Origin: Cylindrotheca closterium
Taxonomy: Eukaryota > Bacillariophyta > Bacillariophyceae > Bacillariales > Bacillariaceae
NCBI GenBank assembly: GCA_933822405.4
Contig: CAKOGP040001180.1
Span: forward strand, 1-31,204
Reading direction: 5' to 3'
Length of the DNA: 31,204 bases
The notes under the pieces were generated by a model that ran no database searches, was not told where the DNA came from, and was given only the letters and a program-made list of their open reading frames with translations. Below are positions 10,338 through 20,018 of this stretch, piece after piece (the stretch's first letter is position 1; every line of letters begins with the position of its first letter). The translations under genes and the position numbers were made by a program.

Positions 10338-11095
10338 GTTTTCTAAAACAACGTATTTGCGATACTCTGGGGCCATGTCAATCAATATCTGGACCATCAT
10401 GCCAGTGATTTTCATGTAGTTTGTTCTTCTCCTTCCTTAGCTTCAGGCATATAAGTTTGAATGAAAGCGTTAGGAACATCCATCAACATTATATCTCTAC
10501 CTTCGTGTGCATCAATCACACAAGTAGTGGTGATTGCTTCTTGCAAAGTAGTTGGACTTGCAGTGTCCTCTCGCAATAATCATTCACGAGTTTTATTGCC
10601 TCGGTATACTAGGTGACCTTTAATTGTCTTTTCGAATTGCTTCTCCACAAGTAACATCATCGCTGATTGGGCCTTCTTTTGCTCAGACGCGGTCATGTCT
10701 TTTACAAATTTGGGAGTGAAACAATCTCTCAGGAGCATTTGTCTCAATTCCTTATCCACAACATCCTTTCCATCATCACCAGACTTCTTCAGTCCTTGAT
10801 TGATGTAATACTGTTGGATGAAGTTCAGACCTTCATCAGTATCAAACTTGGCCTTGATCTGCATCATGCAACAAGTGATCAGAATAGCGTCGTGCTCTTC
10901 ATAATCAGCTTTCATCTCATTCCCAATCTGTTGGAAACATAGATTGTGCTGTGCTTCAAGGATAGCTTTACTGTCTTTAGTACTGTGACTTCCTTTGTTG
11001 GTACGAATACCAGATTTTAACTTGTTCTTCAAAGGTTTCAATTCCCTCTCTCGATACTTGCGTCTTGTCGCAACTTGATTTTTGTTCTTATTGGC
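10338..11095 (-). pseudogene. Copia reverse transcriptase, N-terminal part
   Basis: The frame 11041-10580 reads a Lys-rich linker, then KAQSAMMLLVEKQFEKTIKG and LVYRGNKTRE, the entry to copia RT. It continues through an in-frame TGA with LLREDTASPTTLQEAI, then IMLMDVPNAFIQTYMPEA, which is RT motif A of copia with its Asp near 10478. After another frame change come MVQILIDMAPEYRKYVVLEN. Homology ends at 10338. The YVDD-type motif C, the RNase H and the 3' LTR are absent here; similar parts occur at 20619-22518. Stops and frameshifts make it a pseudogene. Confidence 0.8.
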
Positions 11096-12419
11096 AGAAC
11101 TGCCACTCCTGCTTGAAGGTCATTCTCTTGGTTTCTTTGGAACTTGAGAAAGGTTCAGCCCAGACATTGCAGCTTGCGCATACGTTTGCCCAGATTGAGT
11201 GACTTTTGCTACTCAAGGCGTTTCAAGCTCAAATACAATCTCTTCTTCTGGCGGTTCTTGTGGGTCTTCCAGATCAGTACCGAGGCTCCCAATATCATCG
11301 GTTCCTCTATCAATATTTTCTTGATGGTGATCCAAATCGGCCACAACAGGTTAATGGAAGTAACACCTTTGGTAGCAGCCCAAGCTTCAACATGCTGGAT
11401 TACTTGGTCGGTAACGGGTAGTACGACGACCTTGGGTTGGAAAATCATCTTTGTAGTATTGAGGTTGAGCACTCGGTGCCCAGTACGTTGTCCCTTTGTA
11501 GGTTCAATGTAAATTGCTTTGATACTTTGGGGTTCCATTGAATTGTTGAAATCCGTCCCAATTGCATGAACATATTGTCCAAGTTCAGCAAGCATATCAC
11601 TATTGTAGTTGATATTGACAATATCAATGAGTTGCTGCGGACTGAGATGTGATGAGATACTGTCTTTCTGGGGAAAGACATTCAATAGCTCGGCGGCTCG
11701 ACGTCCAAGACATTCAGTGATCACTTTTGGGACCACTTTGTAGGGTAATCGTGCAAGAGCTATTCTGACTCTTTCTTTCAACGTCCTATTGGTTTGCTCA
11801 GCTGTAGGCTCGTGGTCTCCAGCTGCAGTTGGGCCAATAGCAACACCCATATCGTCTAGCACATCATCCGTGAGAGGAATGAATGCCCAATCACACTTGA
11901 TTGTCTTGACTTGAAAGCCTGCCTTGTTGTAGCGGCGGAATATCTTATCCAATGCTTCAAATACAGGGTCAGTCTTTCAGGTTCTGCACGGGAATACATG
12001 AGCAATAACGCATTCTCGATCTCCATGTGATCAATACAGACGGTAATAGATCTATTGTGTTGATATAATTACTCTGGTGGACTGAAGAAGACGTCGTATG
12101 TCTTCTTTGGAGTTAGTCTTGTTGACTTGCCTTTCAATGTAGAGGCGTCAGGTCCAAAGATTGCTTTGGCATGATTGATCGCTTCTTCAGTGATAGGACA
12201 GTTCTTGATGAGACCAGATCAGATTGCATACTTCAGACTTTTGGTGTTTGGAGCATTGAGTATGTGCATGGCACTTCTCGCTTCCATCGCAGCCTTGACT
12301 TGTCTTGGAGTGAATCCTTCCTTATTCTTTTGAACAGTTGCCATCTTGGAGGTCATCTTGAGTCCAGCATATCCATTCTGCTTGTTTGAAGAAAGTTCAA
12401 AATGGGGTTGATTTTTTCA
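11096..12419 (-). pseudogene. Copia integrase and pre-integrase region
   Basis: The upstream part (12419-12060) is a pre-integrase region with stops (RSAMHILNAPNTKSLKYA, LIKNCPITEEAINHAKAI, LTPKKTYDVFFSPPE). The catalytic core follows, with the first Asp in ITVCIDHMEIEN (near 12040), the second in KTIKCDWAFIPL (near 11890) and the Glu region in AAGDHEPTAEQTNRTLKERV. The rest of the core and C-terminal part is one 247-codon frame (11952-11209). All three catalytic acidic positions appear retained across two frames. The ends of pre-integrase and core are joined by frameshifts, so integrase would not be made as one chain. Confidence 0.8.
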
Positions 12420-12560
12420 GTAGTTTAACTGGCAACGATACATTGCACTTGTCCCATGTTAGTGTGCATATCAAGCTCCTTCTCAGCATGACGGAGTCCA
12501 TGCATGAGCTCACCATTACAAATGGTGGTGTTTGTGCAACCACTGTCCATTAGCGTTCAC
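12420..12560 (-). pseudogene. Copia aspartic protease remnant
   Basis: The minus strand reads MDSGCTNTTICNGELMHG from 12550, then LRHAEKELDMHTNMGQ, ending at TAA (12425-12427). DSG (Asp codon 12545-12547) is the catalytic triad of a retroviral-type aspartic protease, and the TNMG segment suits the flap region of copia proteases. The preceding gag-protease linker (VPGASASTSGAS, VPLGMQLMQIPTQGGG) is in a different frame. The domain is short and closed by a stop, so it is broken. Confidence 0.75.
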
Positions 12561-13690
12561 AGTGCCGCCACCTTGAGTTGGAATCTGCATGAGCTGCATT
12601 CCCAATGGAACTTGCATCATCTGATTACCTGTAGTACCAGCAAGTCGCAAAGGTGTGTTAACGCTTCCTGCAACACTTGATGCTCCACTTGTGGATGCTG
12701 AAGCTCCAGGAACTATAGCTGGAACAGTAGCTGGGACAGTTGCTCCAATCTGATTATGATTGAGCTTCTTCCCATAGTCGACATATTGGTCCTGATTCTT
12801 CCATTGGATCCTTGGTAGCAGTCTGTCTGGGCATTTTGGAGACGTATGGTCTTTATTGCCACATACCTAACATGCTGCCTTCTTCTTTCCATTCTGTTTC
12901 CCTTTCCCTTTACCTGTATTAGGTTGGTCTTTTCCTTGGTACAGGTTCACTCCCGGATTTTTAATCACATCCATGTGAATCTTCAACATATCTTGTGCTT
13001 TGCTGACCGTCTTTGGATAATAATCCACTTCCCTGCAGTAGTTTGTCTGAAGATCCAGCATCAGAGAAGCTGTCCTTGTTCAATCTCAGTTGCATAGAAA
13101 TCCTGTTGCAAGAACGGCTTCAAAGATATCATCTTTGAACTTGTTTTGAGCAGCAGTATCGGTGCTAGTAATAGCAGCATACGCTTTTTGTCTTGAAGGC
13201 AAAATTTTGGAACCAGGCCACGCCATATAGATCTTGTAGGACTTCAGCCTGTCTCAAGAATTGTTCCTTGAAATGCATCAAGTTTTCCGTTGTTCCTTGT
13301 TTCATCGCAAAGAACTTTTGATTGGCTTCCCAGAAATCCAAGAAGTCATACTCAGCGTTGGCACTCTTCTTCATGAATCGTTCAATACGGTTCAAGAGTT
13401 TGATTGGATCTTCAAGAATAGTCGTGAACTTGGCTTCACCTTGAAGCTTGATATCCATCGCTTTTGTCACAAACTTCAGCATGATGGTGACTTGACAGCT
13501 TGCTTGTTTGTCTCATAATGCGCTGCTCTGTCAGCTTTGCAGAATAGAGAATCTTGTTTTGAGTCATCTCTGTTTCTCTTGCAACAACTTCAGTTTGAAC
13601 TGGAGCATCCAACTTTGGTGCGACTGAATCAAAGTCGATTGACTTTCCATCTGGAATCAATTTCACCATGTCTTTGGAGCACTTCATTCC
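12561..13690 (-). pseudogene. Copia gag remnant with zinc knuckle
   Basis: In minus-strand order: DGKSIDFDSVAPKLDAPVQT (13687-13436), KLLNRIERFMKKSANAEYDF and QGTTENLMHFKEQFLRQAE (13482-13165), then after a frame change YAAITSTDTAAQNKFKDDIF, then MLDLQTNYCREVDYYPKTVS and KNPGVNLYQGKDQP (13061-12867). A broken CCHC knuckle follows near 12890-12835 (C*VCGNKDHTSPKCPD) and then the Pro/Val/Thr-rich linker to the protease. Gag proteins of this family form the particle and bind the element RNA. At least three frame changes and a TAG in the knuckle make it non-functional. Much of this sequence recurs at 13748-14089, 16306-16963 and, inverted, 17215-17641. Confidence 0.78.
12980..13251 (-). repeat. 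Gag module, first direct copy
   Basis: 272 bp starting TCTTCAACATATCTTGTGCT on the plus strand. It is closely similar to 13748-14018 and 16621-16892. It covers the gag stretch from QAEVLQDLYGVAWFQ to KAQDMLKIH. Confidence 0.88.
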
Positions 13691-14127
13691 AGAAGCTTGG
13701 ACATGCCAATCAGTCTTTCTTTGGCATGTGACTGTGGAGACCTAGAATCTTCAACATATCTTGTGCTTTGCTGACCGTCTTTGGATAATAATCCATTTCC
13801 CTGCAATAGTTCATCTGAAGATCCAGCATCAGAGGAGCTGTTCTCGTTCAATCGCAGTTGCACAGAAATCCTGTTGCAAGAACGGCTTCAAAGATATCAT
13901 CCTTGAACTTGTTTTGAGCAGCAGTATCAATGCTAGCAATAGCAGCATACGCTTTTGTCTTGACTACAAAATTTCGGAACCAGGCAACGCCATATTGATC
14001 TTGTAGGACTTCAGCCTGGGATATGCCGCAGTTTGTCATCAATCTGAGCAAAAATGCGTGACGGGCCGACTTGCTCACTCTTTCTGCAGGGGTATTCAGT
14101 GATTCTACATCTTCTTTGCTCATGGAA
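13691..14127 (-). pseudogene. Second, partial copia gag copy
   Basis: An open frame (14123-13848) reads MSKEDVESLNTPAERVSKSA then LTNCGISQAEVLQDQYGVAW in part, followed by YAAIASIDTAAQNKFKDDIF. After a frame change it carries the MNYCREMDYYPKTV block (near 13815-13770) and then joins, through AAGATTCTAGGTCTCCACAG, to the sequence upstream of MKCSKDMVKLIPDGK. It is therefore a duplicate gag segment fused in front of the first. The ATG at 14123 may be the genuine gag start, but nothing upstream resembles an LTR. Confidence 0.65.
13748..14089 (-). repeat. Gag module, second direct copy
   Basis: About 342 bp, nearly identical to 16621-16963. Both copies end at the same bases, ACTCTTTCTGCAG, after which they diverge. 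Confidence 0.9.
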
Positions 14128-14250
14128 ATTAACTTTTGTTTAACATCTCAAGGTTTTGGTCGTATTTGTAGTCTACTCTTATATAAAATAAAATTTCCTA
14201 AGTGAAAATCAGCTGTAAAGTTGTCGTTAATGACTGCAAGATATCCCAAA

Positions 14251-14287
14251 ATTGTCGTAAACAAATCTACAACAGGTTTACGACAAT
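14251..14287. repeat. Perfect 12-bp inverted repeat at the PLE border
   Basis: ATTGTCGTAAAC (14251-14262) and GTTTACGACAAT (14276-14287) are exact reverse complements with a 13-base loop. The Penelope-like reading frame opens immediately after the second arm. It could be a terminal hairpin or a transcription signal; neither is proven. Confidence 0.85.
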
Positions 14288-14289
14288 GA

Positions 14290-16066
14290 CTGGGTCAAAC
14301 AAAGTGTTACTTTGCTGGCAAAGAGTCCGAGTGGACTCCAAAACAGCTTCATATCCGCAATGACCAATGGCAATTAAAAGACCAAATGATCAATTGTGAG
14401 ATTCAGGCCCACATTGACTCCTTTCGCAAACGACTGAAGCCACTGTTCCGTCGCCAAAAAGTCTATTCAAACCTCACTCTCATCCAGCACCGTCTCCTCT
14501 CCACCCTCCGCCATCACCCTGATCTACTCGTCCTCAACTCTGATAAGAATCTAAGACCAGTGATTTTGGAACGAGAAGTCTACGTGCGCCGCTGCCTTAC
14601 TGATCATCTTCTCACCTGGCCCTATCAACAACTTTCTCAGGAAGAAGCTGACAACTTCACCTCTGAAACGAGACACCTTCTCAAGAAATTCCTCACCGAG
14701 AACTCCTATGCCATCAGTGAAATGGACATGACATATCTTTGGAGATCTCTTGAGTCTGTGACGGACCCCTATGCATACTTCTACGTCCTTGCGAAGATTC
14801 ACTTGGAAGACACGCCCAATCGTTTCCGTCTCTGGAAGCTAACAACTTCAGCCCCTTGTTAAGAAAGTTCCTACCTACCTTTCCAGCTCATTCCAACTAA
14901 AAAATGATTTGGACAACATGCATGGAACTGACTTCTCTTGCATGTGCCTCTTCACTGGTGATGTAGTGGCAATGTACCCCAGCATCGACCTTGAAGACGC
15001 CTTTCTTTGTATCCGCAACTTCTTGACAACTTCCCCTCTCTGTGACAACGTCTCAGCCAACCAAATCCTGGTTGCCCTTGAAATAATCATGAAAAGGAAC
15101 TGTTTCCGCTTTGGAGATACCTACTGGCTCCAAACAGACGGAACTGCAATGGGCACACCACCTGCACCCTCCTTTGCCATGTTGTACTTTGGTATTTTTG
15201 AGATTGATCTACTTCAATCTTTTGGATCATCTCTACACTACCTCCGCCGATACATTGACGACCAATTTGGCATTTGGATTCACCACCCAGATCCAGCCGT
15301 GGATCGCCAACGATGGGACGAGTTCAAAGAATGTCAAGGCAACTTTTGCACTCTTAATTGGGACTTTTCTACCCTTCTGAAGACTGTCAACTTCCTTGAC
15401 CTTACTCTTACTGTTGAACCCTTTCATATTAACACCAAACTATATGGAAAACCACTGAACCTCCATCTCTACATCCCTCCCAACTCACTTCCAGAGACAT
15501 CAACAAGAAACAATCTCTTGCTAAGTTCCATTCTCACCTCTTTGCAAGAGGCTACAAACTGAAGTTCCTTAACTCTGCCTTTGAGACAGCCCTTCAACAG
15601 TTCTCTAAGCACCGCAAAGAACCTGTCACCCCTTCTTCAACGGACCATCTCTGCTTCCTACACCTTCCATTCCACTCGTGCGACCCATCTCAAAAAACCA
15701 TTCAAGACGCCTTCCATACACAAGTCCTTCGCCCTGTCTCTCGGTCAAAGACCTTTGGAAGAGCATGTAATTTTGAATTGAGTCGCCTCAGCACCAACCG
15801 CGTGACATGGGAAGGCCTCTTTCATCCAAACGCCCCTCCCACTTGTACCAAAGACTGAATTTGAACATTACCTGTACAACATACAGAATCCTCACAATCG
15901 CAACCGGAATGGCATTGGACGCCTCATTGTTGCATACAGCAGACCACCCAACTTGAAGAACTTACTCTTCCAACGTCATATCAAATCAAAATGTCTTACT
16001 GCCCGAACAGTTTCAACCATCCAAGATGAACTCTTGGATCATACGCCAAGTACAGAGCCAAACTGA
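14290..16066 (+). pseudogene. Penelope-like element reverse transcriptase
   Basis: The frame opens at 14290 with GQTKCYFAGKESEWTPKQLH, well upstream of the first ATG (14386). It carries LNSDKNLRPVILEREVYV, then FYVLAKIHLED. A frameshift near 14815 leads to RPIVSVSGS, a stop at about 14843, and QLQPLVKKVPTYL. The palm follows: FTGDVVAMYPSIDLEDAF, TDGTAMGTPPAPSFA, RRYIDDQFGIW (YIDD at 15251-15262), NFLDLTLTVEP and LYGKPLNLHLYIPPNS. Later frames give FHSHLFARGYKLKFLNSAFE and finally RLIVAYSRPPNLKNLLFQRH, ending at TGA 16064-16066. RPIVS, GTAMGT and KPLNLHLYIPP are PLE-type RT signatures. No GIY-YIG endonuclease follows. At least three breaks make it a pseudogene, although catalytic aspartates are kept. 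Confidence 0.85.
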
Positions 16067-16305
16067 CGACCATACAGGCGTTTGCACAAATTGGACGCCT
16101 CCCTTAATTAAACCTTGCGTTTCACCTACATCAATATACCAAATCTTCACTTACGGACCTAGGAATCGCCAACAAAAAGTCCAAAACTCTTGCCTTTTGC
16201 CCACTTGTCTTGCCGCTGATGAAGCCTCGGCAAAAGCTACTTTCTCTTCAATAGCTTCGGTCAAGACCGGTTTTCTTGGATAACTTCATTAGATTCTATT
16301 TTACC

Positions 16306-16963
16306 CTCACAACACTTGATGCTCCACTTGTGGATGCTGAGGCTCCAGGAACTATAGCTGGAACAGTAGCTGGGACAGTAGCTCCAATCTGATTAAGATT
16401 GAGCTTCTTCCCATAATCGACATATTGATCCTGATTCTTCCATTGGATCCTTGGTAGCAGTCTGTCTTGGCATTTTGGAGACATATGGTCTTCGTTGCCA
16501 CATACCTACATGCTGCCTTCTTCTTTCCATTCTTTGGTTTCCCTTTCCCTTTCCCTTTTTTAGGTTGGTCTTTTCCTTGGTACAGGTTCACTCCCGGATT
16601 TTTAATCACTTCCATGTGAATCTTCAACATATCTTGTGCTTTGCTGACCGTCTTTGGATAATAATCCATTTCCCTGCAATAGTTCATCTGAAGATCCAGC
16701 ATCAGAGGAGCTGTTCTTGTTCAATCGCAGTTGCAAAGAAATCCTGTTGCAAGAATGGCTTCAAAGATATCATCTTTGAACTTGTTTCAAGCAGCAGTAT
16801 TGGTGCTAGCAATAGCAGCATACGCTTTTTGTCTTGACTGCAAAATTTTGGAACCAGGCCATGCCATATAGATCTTGTAGGACTTCAGCCTGGGATATGC
16901 CGCAGTTGGTCATCAATCTGAGCAAAAATGCGTGACGGGCCGACTTGCTCACTCTTTCTGCAG
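16306..16963 (-). pseudogene. Third copia gag copy with broken zinc knuckle
   Basis: The frame 16702-16352 reads MLDLQMNYCREMDYYPKTVS, KNPGVNLYQGKDQP and a Lys/Gly-rich stretch, then shifts out of the CCHC knuckle frame (VCGNEDHMSPKC is readable in the next frame) and continues WKNQDQYVDYGKKLNLNQIG into the Val/Pro-rich linker. Upstream of it (16963-16703) is the QAEVLQDLYGMAW region. It matches the gag at 12561-13251 almost base for base, apart from small indels. It ends at the inverted-repeat join near 16306 and has no protease after it. Confidence 0.75.
16621..16963 (-). repeat. Gag module, third direct copy
   Basis: About 343 bp, nearly identical to 13748-14089 and in the same orientation. 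It forms most of the spacer of the 16226-17214 inverted repeat. Confidence 0.9.
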
Positions 16964-17214
16964 AAAATGCCCAGACAGACTGCTACCAAGGATCCAATGG
17001 AAGAATCAGGATCAATATGTCAACTATGGGAAGAAGCTCAATCTTAATCAAATTGGAGCAACTGTCCCAACTACTGTTCCAGCTATAGTTCCTGGAGCTT
17101 CAGCATCCACAAGTGGAGCATCAAGTGTTGTGAGGGTAAAATAGAATCTAATGAAGTTATCCAAGAAAACCGGTCTTGACCGAAGCTATTGAAGAGAAAG
17201 TAGCTTTCGCCGAG

Positions 17215-17641
17215 ACAGTCAGCAAAGCACAAGATATGCTGAAGATTCTAGGTCTCCACAGACCCATGCCAAAGAAAGACTGATTGGCATGTCCAAGCTT
17301 CTGGAATGAAGTGCTCCAAAGACATGGTGAAATTGATTCCAGATGGAAAGTCAATCGACTTTGATTCAATCGCACCAACGTTGGATGCTCCAGTTCAAAC
17401 TGAAGTTGTTGCAAGAGAAACAGAGATGAAAACTTGATGCATTTCAAGGAACATTTCTTGAGACAGGCTGAAGTCCTACAAGATCTATATGGCGTGGCCT
17501 GCTTCCAAAATTTTGCCTTCAAGACAAAAAGCGTATGCTGCTATTACTAGCACCGATACTGCTGCTCAAAACAAGTTCAAAGATGATATCTTTGAAGCCG
17601 TTCTTGCAACAGGATTTCTATGCAACTGCGATCAAACAAGG
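17215..17641 (+). pseudogene. Inverted copia gag fragment
   Basis: On the plus strand the reading PVLTEAIEEKVAFAETVSKA runs into QDMLKILGLH (17185-17260). It is followed by bases that encode KCSKDMVKLIPDGKSIDFDS and VVARETEM, then jumps to LMHFKEQFLRQAEVLQDLYG and AQNKFKDDIFEAVLAT. The order is scrambled relative to a normal gag, and frames change twice. It includes, in reverse, the same chimeric join (AAGATTCTAGGTCTCCACAG) seen at 13731-13750, so it descends from that rearranged copy. It ends at 17641, where gypsy sequence starts. Confidence 0.75.
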
Positions 17642-18115
17642 ACAGCTGTTAAATTCTTTCACTGACAGTTTGCCGTATTTAAGTTTTGGATTTTTACATA
17701 GTTGGCATTTGCTTCACGTGAGTCTCAACACGGTGTTGTAGACCTGGCCAAGTTTGTGTTACGCCAGGGTGCTGTAACATGTCATGATACCACTGTAGAA
17801 CATGCTGTCATAGTGGCTTAGGAACATAAATCTTTTTATGGAATAAGATTATTTCGGTGCCATGCACCTCTTTGGAAAAGTATTCTGGATGGTTTTGTAA
17901 ATGTCGCATGAGACTTTTGTCTTTCTTTTGATACTCTGCGACTAGACCGGTGTCGAGGGGGAATTGATATTTCTCCGCCTTATAACCTTCCAGTGAGTCC
18001 ATGTCAAACCTTTCAGCTAGTTGGACTTTGTTGAATTTGTCATATTTTGTTGTGAAGTCTGCGTGCATACGACTTAAGCAATCGGCAACCTTATTGGCAG
18101 ATCCATCGATATGTC
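17642..18115 (-). pseudogene. Gypsy integrase HHCC zinc finger and linker
   Basis: After RNase H the minus strand reads SANKVADCLSRMHADF (near 18110-18055), a standard gypsy signature before the integrase, then LVAEYQKKDKSLMRHLQNHP and GTEIILFHKKIYVPKPL (18068-17808). A frameshift leads to LQWYHDMLQHPGVTQTWPGL (H...H) and another to CQLCKNPKLKYGKLSVKEF (CxxC), completing the HHCC finger. The sequence then joins copia gag at 17641. The DDE core is absent. The finger normally helps integrase multimerise and contact DNA ends. Confidence 0.78.
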
Positions 18116-18600
18116 TTATGTCTGGCCCAAATTCTTCAATGATCCGTCTCCATCATTGGATTCTTGGGGATTGAGAAATGGTTTTCGGGTCTGTATGATT
18201 TTGTGGTCAGTATATAGATTAATTTCTCGACCAAGCAAGATGTTGCGGTATTTGCATAATGTTTTAACGATTGACAACATTTTGCGTTCTCCCGTTGTGT
18301 AGTTCCTTTGCGCAGGATTTAATTTTCTGCTGTAGAAAGGAATAGGTTTTCCTTCTTGGGAAATCATTCCACCAAGCTGGAAGTCGCTAGCATCAGTGTG
18401 TATTGTGAAAGGTTTGGAGAAATCAGGGAATGCAAGCATAGTGTCTTTTGCAATCACTCGTTTCACATGTTGGAACGCTTCTGTGTGTTCTTTTTTTCAT
18501 GCTAATGGACGTCCTTTTTTGGTTGATTTGATTAGTTCAGTAAATGGAGCTAACATATGTGAGCGCTTTTCCCACACATCACGGTAATAATTGAGCATGC
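18116..18600 (-). pseudogene. Gypsy RNase H domain
   Basis: The 116-codon frame 18466-18116 reads VIAKDTMLAFPDFSKPFTIH, TDASDFQLGGMISQEGKPIP, YSRKLNPAQRNYTTGERKML and REINLYTDHKIIQT. The catalytic residues Asp (TDAS), Glu (GERKM) and Asp (YTDHK) are all present. Upstream in adjacent frames lie LNYYRDVWEKRSHMLAPFTE and KKEHTEAFQHVKR, the usual RT-RNase H connection. Stops and frame changes separate it from RT. This is the best-preserved domain of the gypsy fragment. Confidence 0.85.
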
Positions 18601-19205
18601 CAAGGAATGAGCGTAATTGTTTCAAAGTTTTTGGGGGTTTCAACCGCTGAATCGCTTCGGCAAATGCCTTGGTGCAAGACCAAGTAGCCTAAGTATTTAA
18701 ATTGTTGAGTTGCAAACTCAGATTTGGGTAAATTAACTTGAAGGCCGGCTTTGTGGAGCCGTTGGAGACATAGTTTGAGCCTTTGAAGGTGGACTTCAAA
18801 GTCACCTTTGGTGACACAGAGGACGTCGTCTAAGTATGTTAAGACGTCGCCCAGGCCTTCCATGAGGCGATTCATAGCTTCTTGAAAAATGTAAGCTGAG
18901 GGCATTGCGCCCATGTCTGTAAGTAAATCGGAATTTTTGGACGTGGATAGACTCAATTTTGGAACATTGAGTTTAAGACTCAAAAGTCCGTGACAAGGTG
19001 GCATTGTCCGTTTGCCTTGGGAACAATAAATGAAGGAGCGCTCCATTTGCTGGAAGTGTCCTTCTTGAGAACGCCAATGCAAACTAAACGATCAATTTCT
19101 TTGCTGATTGTGTCTCTATGTATGAATGGAATTGGCATAGGTTTTTAGTGGAATGGTTTACTTCCTGGTTTCAGTTTGAAGTCAACTGGAGTAATGTTCC
19201 ACGTG
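18601..19205 (-). pseudogene. Gypsy reverse transcriptase, motif A deleted
   Basis: The reading begins VDFKLKPGSKPFH and ISKEIDRLVCIGVLKKDTSS (19200-19080), then WSAPSFIVPKANGQ and LVTDF*VLN, the first RT motif with a stop in it. After frame changes it reads SDLLTDMG and passes at once to AMPSAYIFQEAMNRLMEG and TYLDDVLCVTK (YLDD at 18836-18825), then LHKAGLQVNLPKSEFATQQF and KYLGYLV. In gypsy RTs about 45-50 residues, including the motif A Asp, lie between DLL...MG and the PSAYIFQ block. They are missing here, so the enzyme would be inactive. Confidence 0.82.
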
Positions 19206-20018
19206 CCTAAAGTGCAGTCAAATAATTCTTCATATTTGTGCGCTGATTTTCTTCAACGTCCGTGTTTATATCTGCTTTTTTGTATTTAGACGCGCCAAAT
19301 AGTTCTTCTTCTTGTTCTATTTCCATGATCTCCTCAAACGTGGTTTGAAGTTCGTTTTTGTTTTCATCAGAACACTCTGTGTAACCTTTCATGGGAACTG
19401 AGATTCCGTCCCACATTAGCGATTGTTTGGACCAAAGGATGCCAATGCCTAGTGAGTTTTGTAGATCACGTCCGATGATCATGTCGTAGCTAGAGTATGA
19501 ACTTTTGTCCACATGCATTGGCAAGGTTATTTCGCGACTTGAGGTGAACTCTGGAATACAGAATGTGACGTTACATTTAGACTTGGTTGTAAAAGTACTA
19601 GCGTTGGTCGACCAAATTGTTTCTTTTGCTACATGATTTTTGCTATATTCTCCTTTGCTTGACCGGAGAGAATAGATAGAATTGTCTGGTGTTTTCCAGC
19701 AGCATTCAGGGCTTGTCCGATTTTGAGTTTGTTCCAAGTAAATCTGAATTGGCAGTAGTCTTCTACCGTATCACCATCCCAAGGCGTGAATTCCTTTTTG
19801 TAGGTTGGTGATGCGTTTTGAGGGTTGCGTCATATCTTTTGTTTGATTTTGGCTTTGGCTTCATGGTCCCGCTTAGATACTTCCTTGTAAAGAGGAATTG
19901 GAGCATTGTGCTTTGGGTTCTGGTCGAAGGCAGTACCGTTGATGATAACTTTCATGATGTTGAGTAAGTTTTGTTTAATTTGTGGACTGTAAAAGGGATG
20001 ATCAATAGATCTTTGCAA
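19206..20018 (-). pseudogene. Gypsy protease C-terminal half and gag tail
   Basis: Gag-like residues appear at the upstream end (YKKEFTPWDGDTVEDYCQFR, then FTWNKLKIGQALN, near 19830-19740), after a short open frame at 20018-19830. The 176-codon frame 19737-19207 continues with WSTNASTFTTKSKCNVTF, PEFTSSREITLPMHVDKS, YDMIIGRDLQNSLGIG and LMWDGISVPMK. IIGRDLL-type and LGI motifs mark the C-terminal half of a gypsy aspartic protease. The DTG-containing half is not found between gag and this block. An acidic linker (IMEIEQEEELFGASKY) leads to the RT. Confidence 0.72.

Larger units (their letters stand above)
10338..14127 (-). mobile_element. Ty1/copia retrotransposon, 5' half
   Basis: The minus-strand order is gag (two overlapping or duplicated copies), zinc knuckle, protease, integrase and the first part of RT, which is the Pseudoviridae-type copia order. 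Wording such as DSGCTN, GDHEPTAEQTNRTLKERV and MLLVEK...GTIKGH is, to my knowledge, typical of diatom copia elements. The RT stops at the codons for YVVLEN, where LINE copy A begins. There is no LTR on this side; the 5' end is lost in rearranged gag sequence. Confidence 0.82.
16226..17214. repeat. Long inverted repeat (251-bp arms, 487-bp spacer)
   Basis: The left arm 16226-16476 is nearly the exact reverse complement of the right arm 16964-17214. Both arms contain the same join between the copia gag-protease linker (GTTGTGAGGGTAAAATAG) and a different sequence (AGCTATTGAAGAGAAAGTAG), so the arms were copied after that join formed. A transcript across it could fold into a long hairpin. The spacer is the third copy of the gag module. 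Confidence 0.88.
17642..20018 (-). mobile_element. Ty3/gypsy retrotransposon, internal fragment
   Basis: The minus-strand order is gag tail, protease C-terminal half, RT, RNase H and integrase zinc finger, which is the Metaviridae order (integrase after RNase H). There is no LTR, no integrase core and no full gag. Internal losses remove the DTG of the protease and RT motif A. The right edge is uncertain; homology is certain to about 19830 and plausible to 20018. Confidence 0.82.

Noticed and set aside
16210..16262. Possible hammerhead ribozyme: CTGATGA at about 16216 near the PLE end, with GTCTTG/CAAGAC pairing around it.
   Set aside because: Penelope-like elements often carry hammerheads, but the second core box (GAAA) is absent and the base next to the cleavage triplet does not pair as required. 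A plain hairpin explains the pairing.
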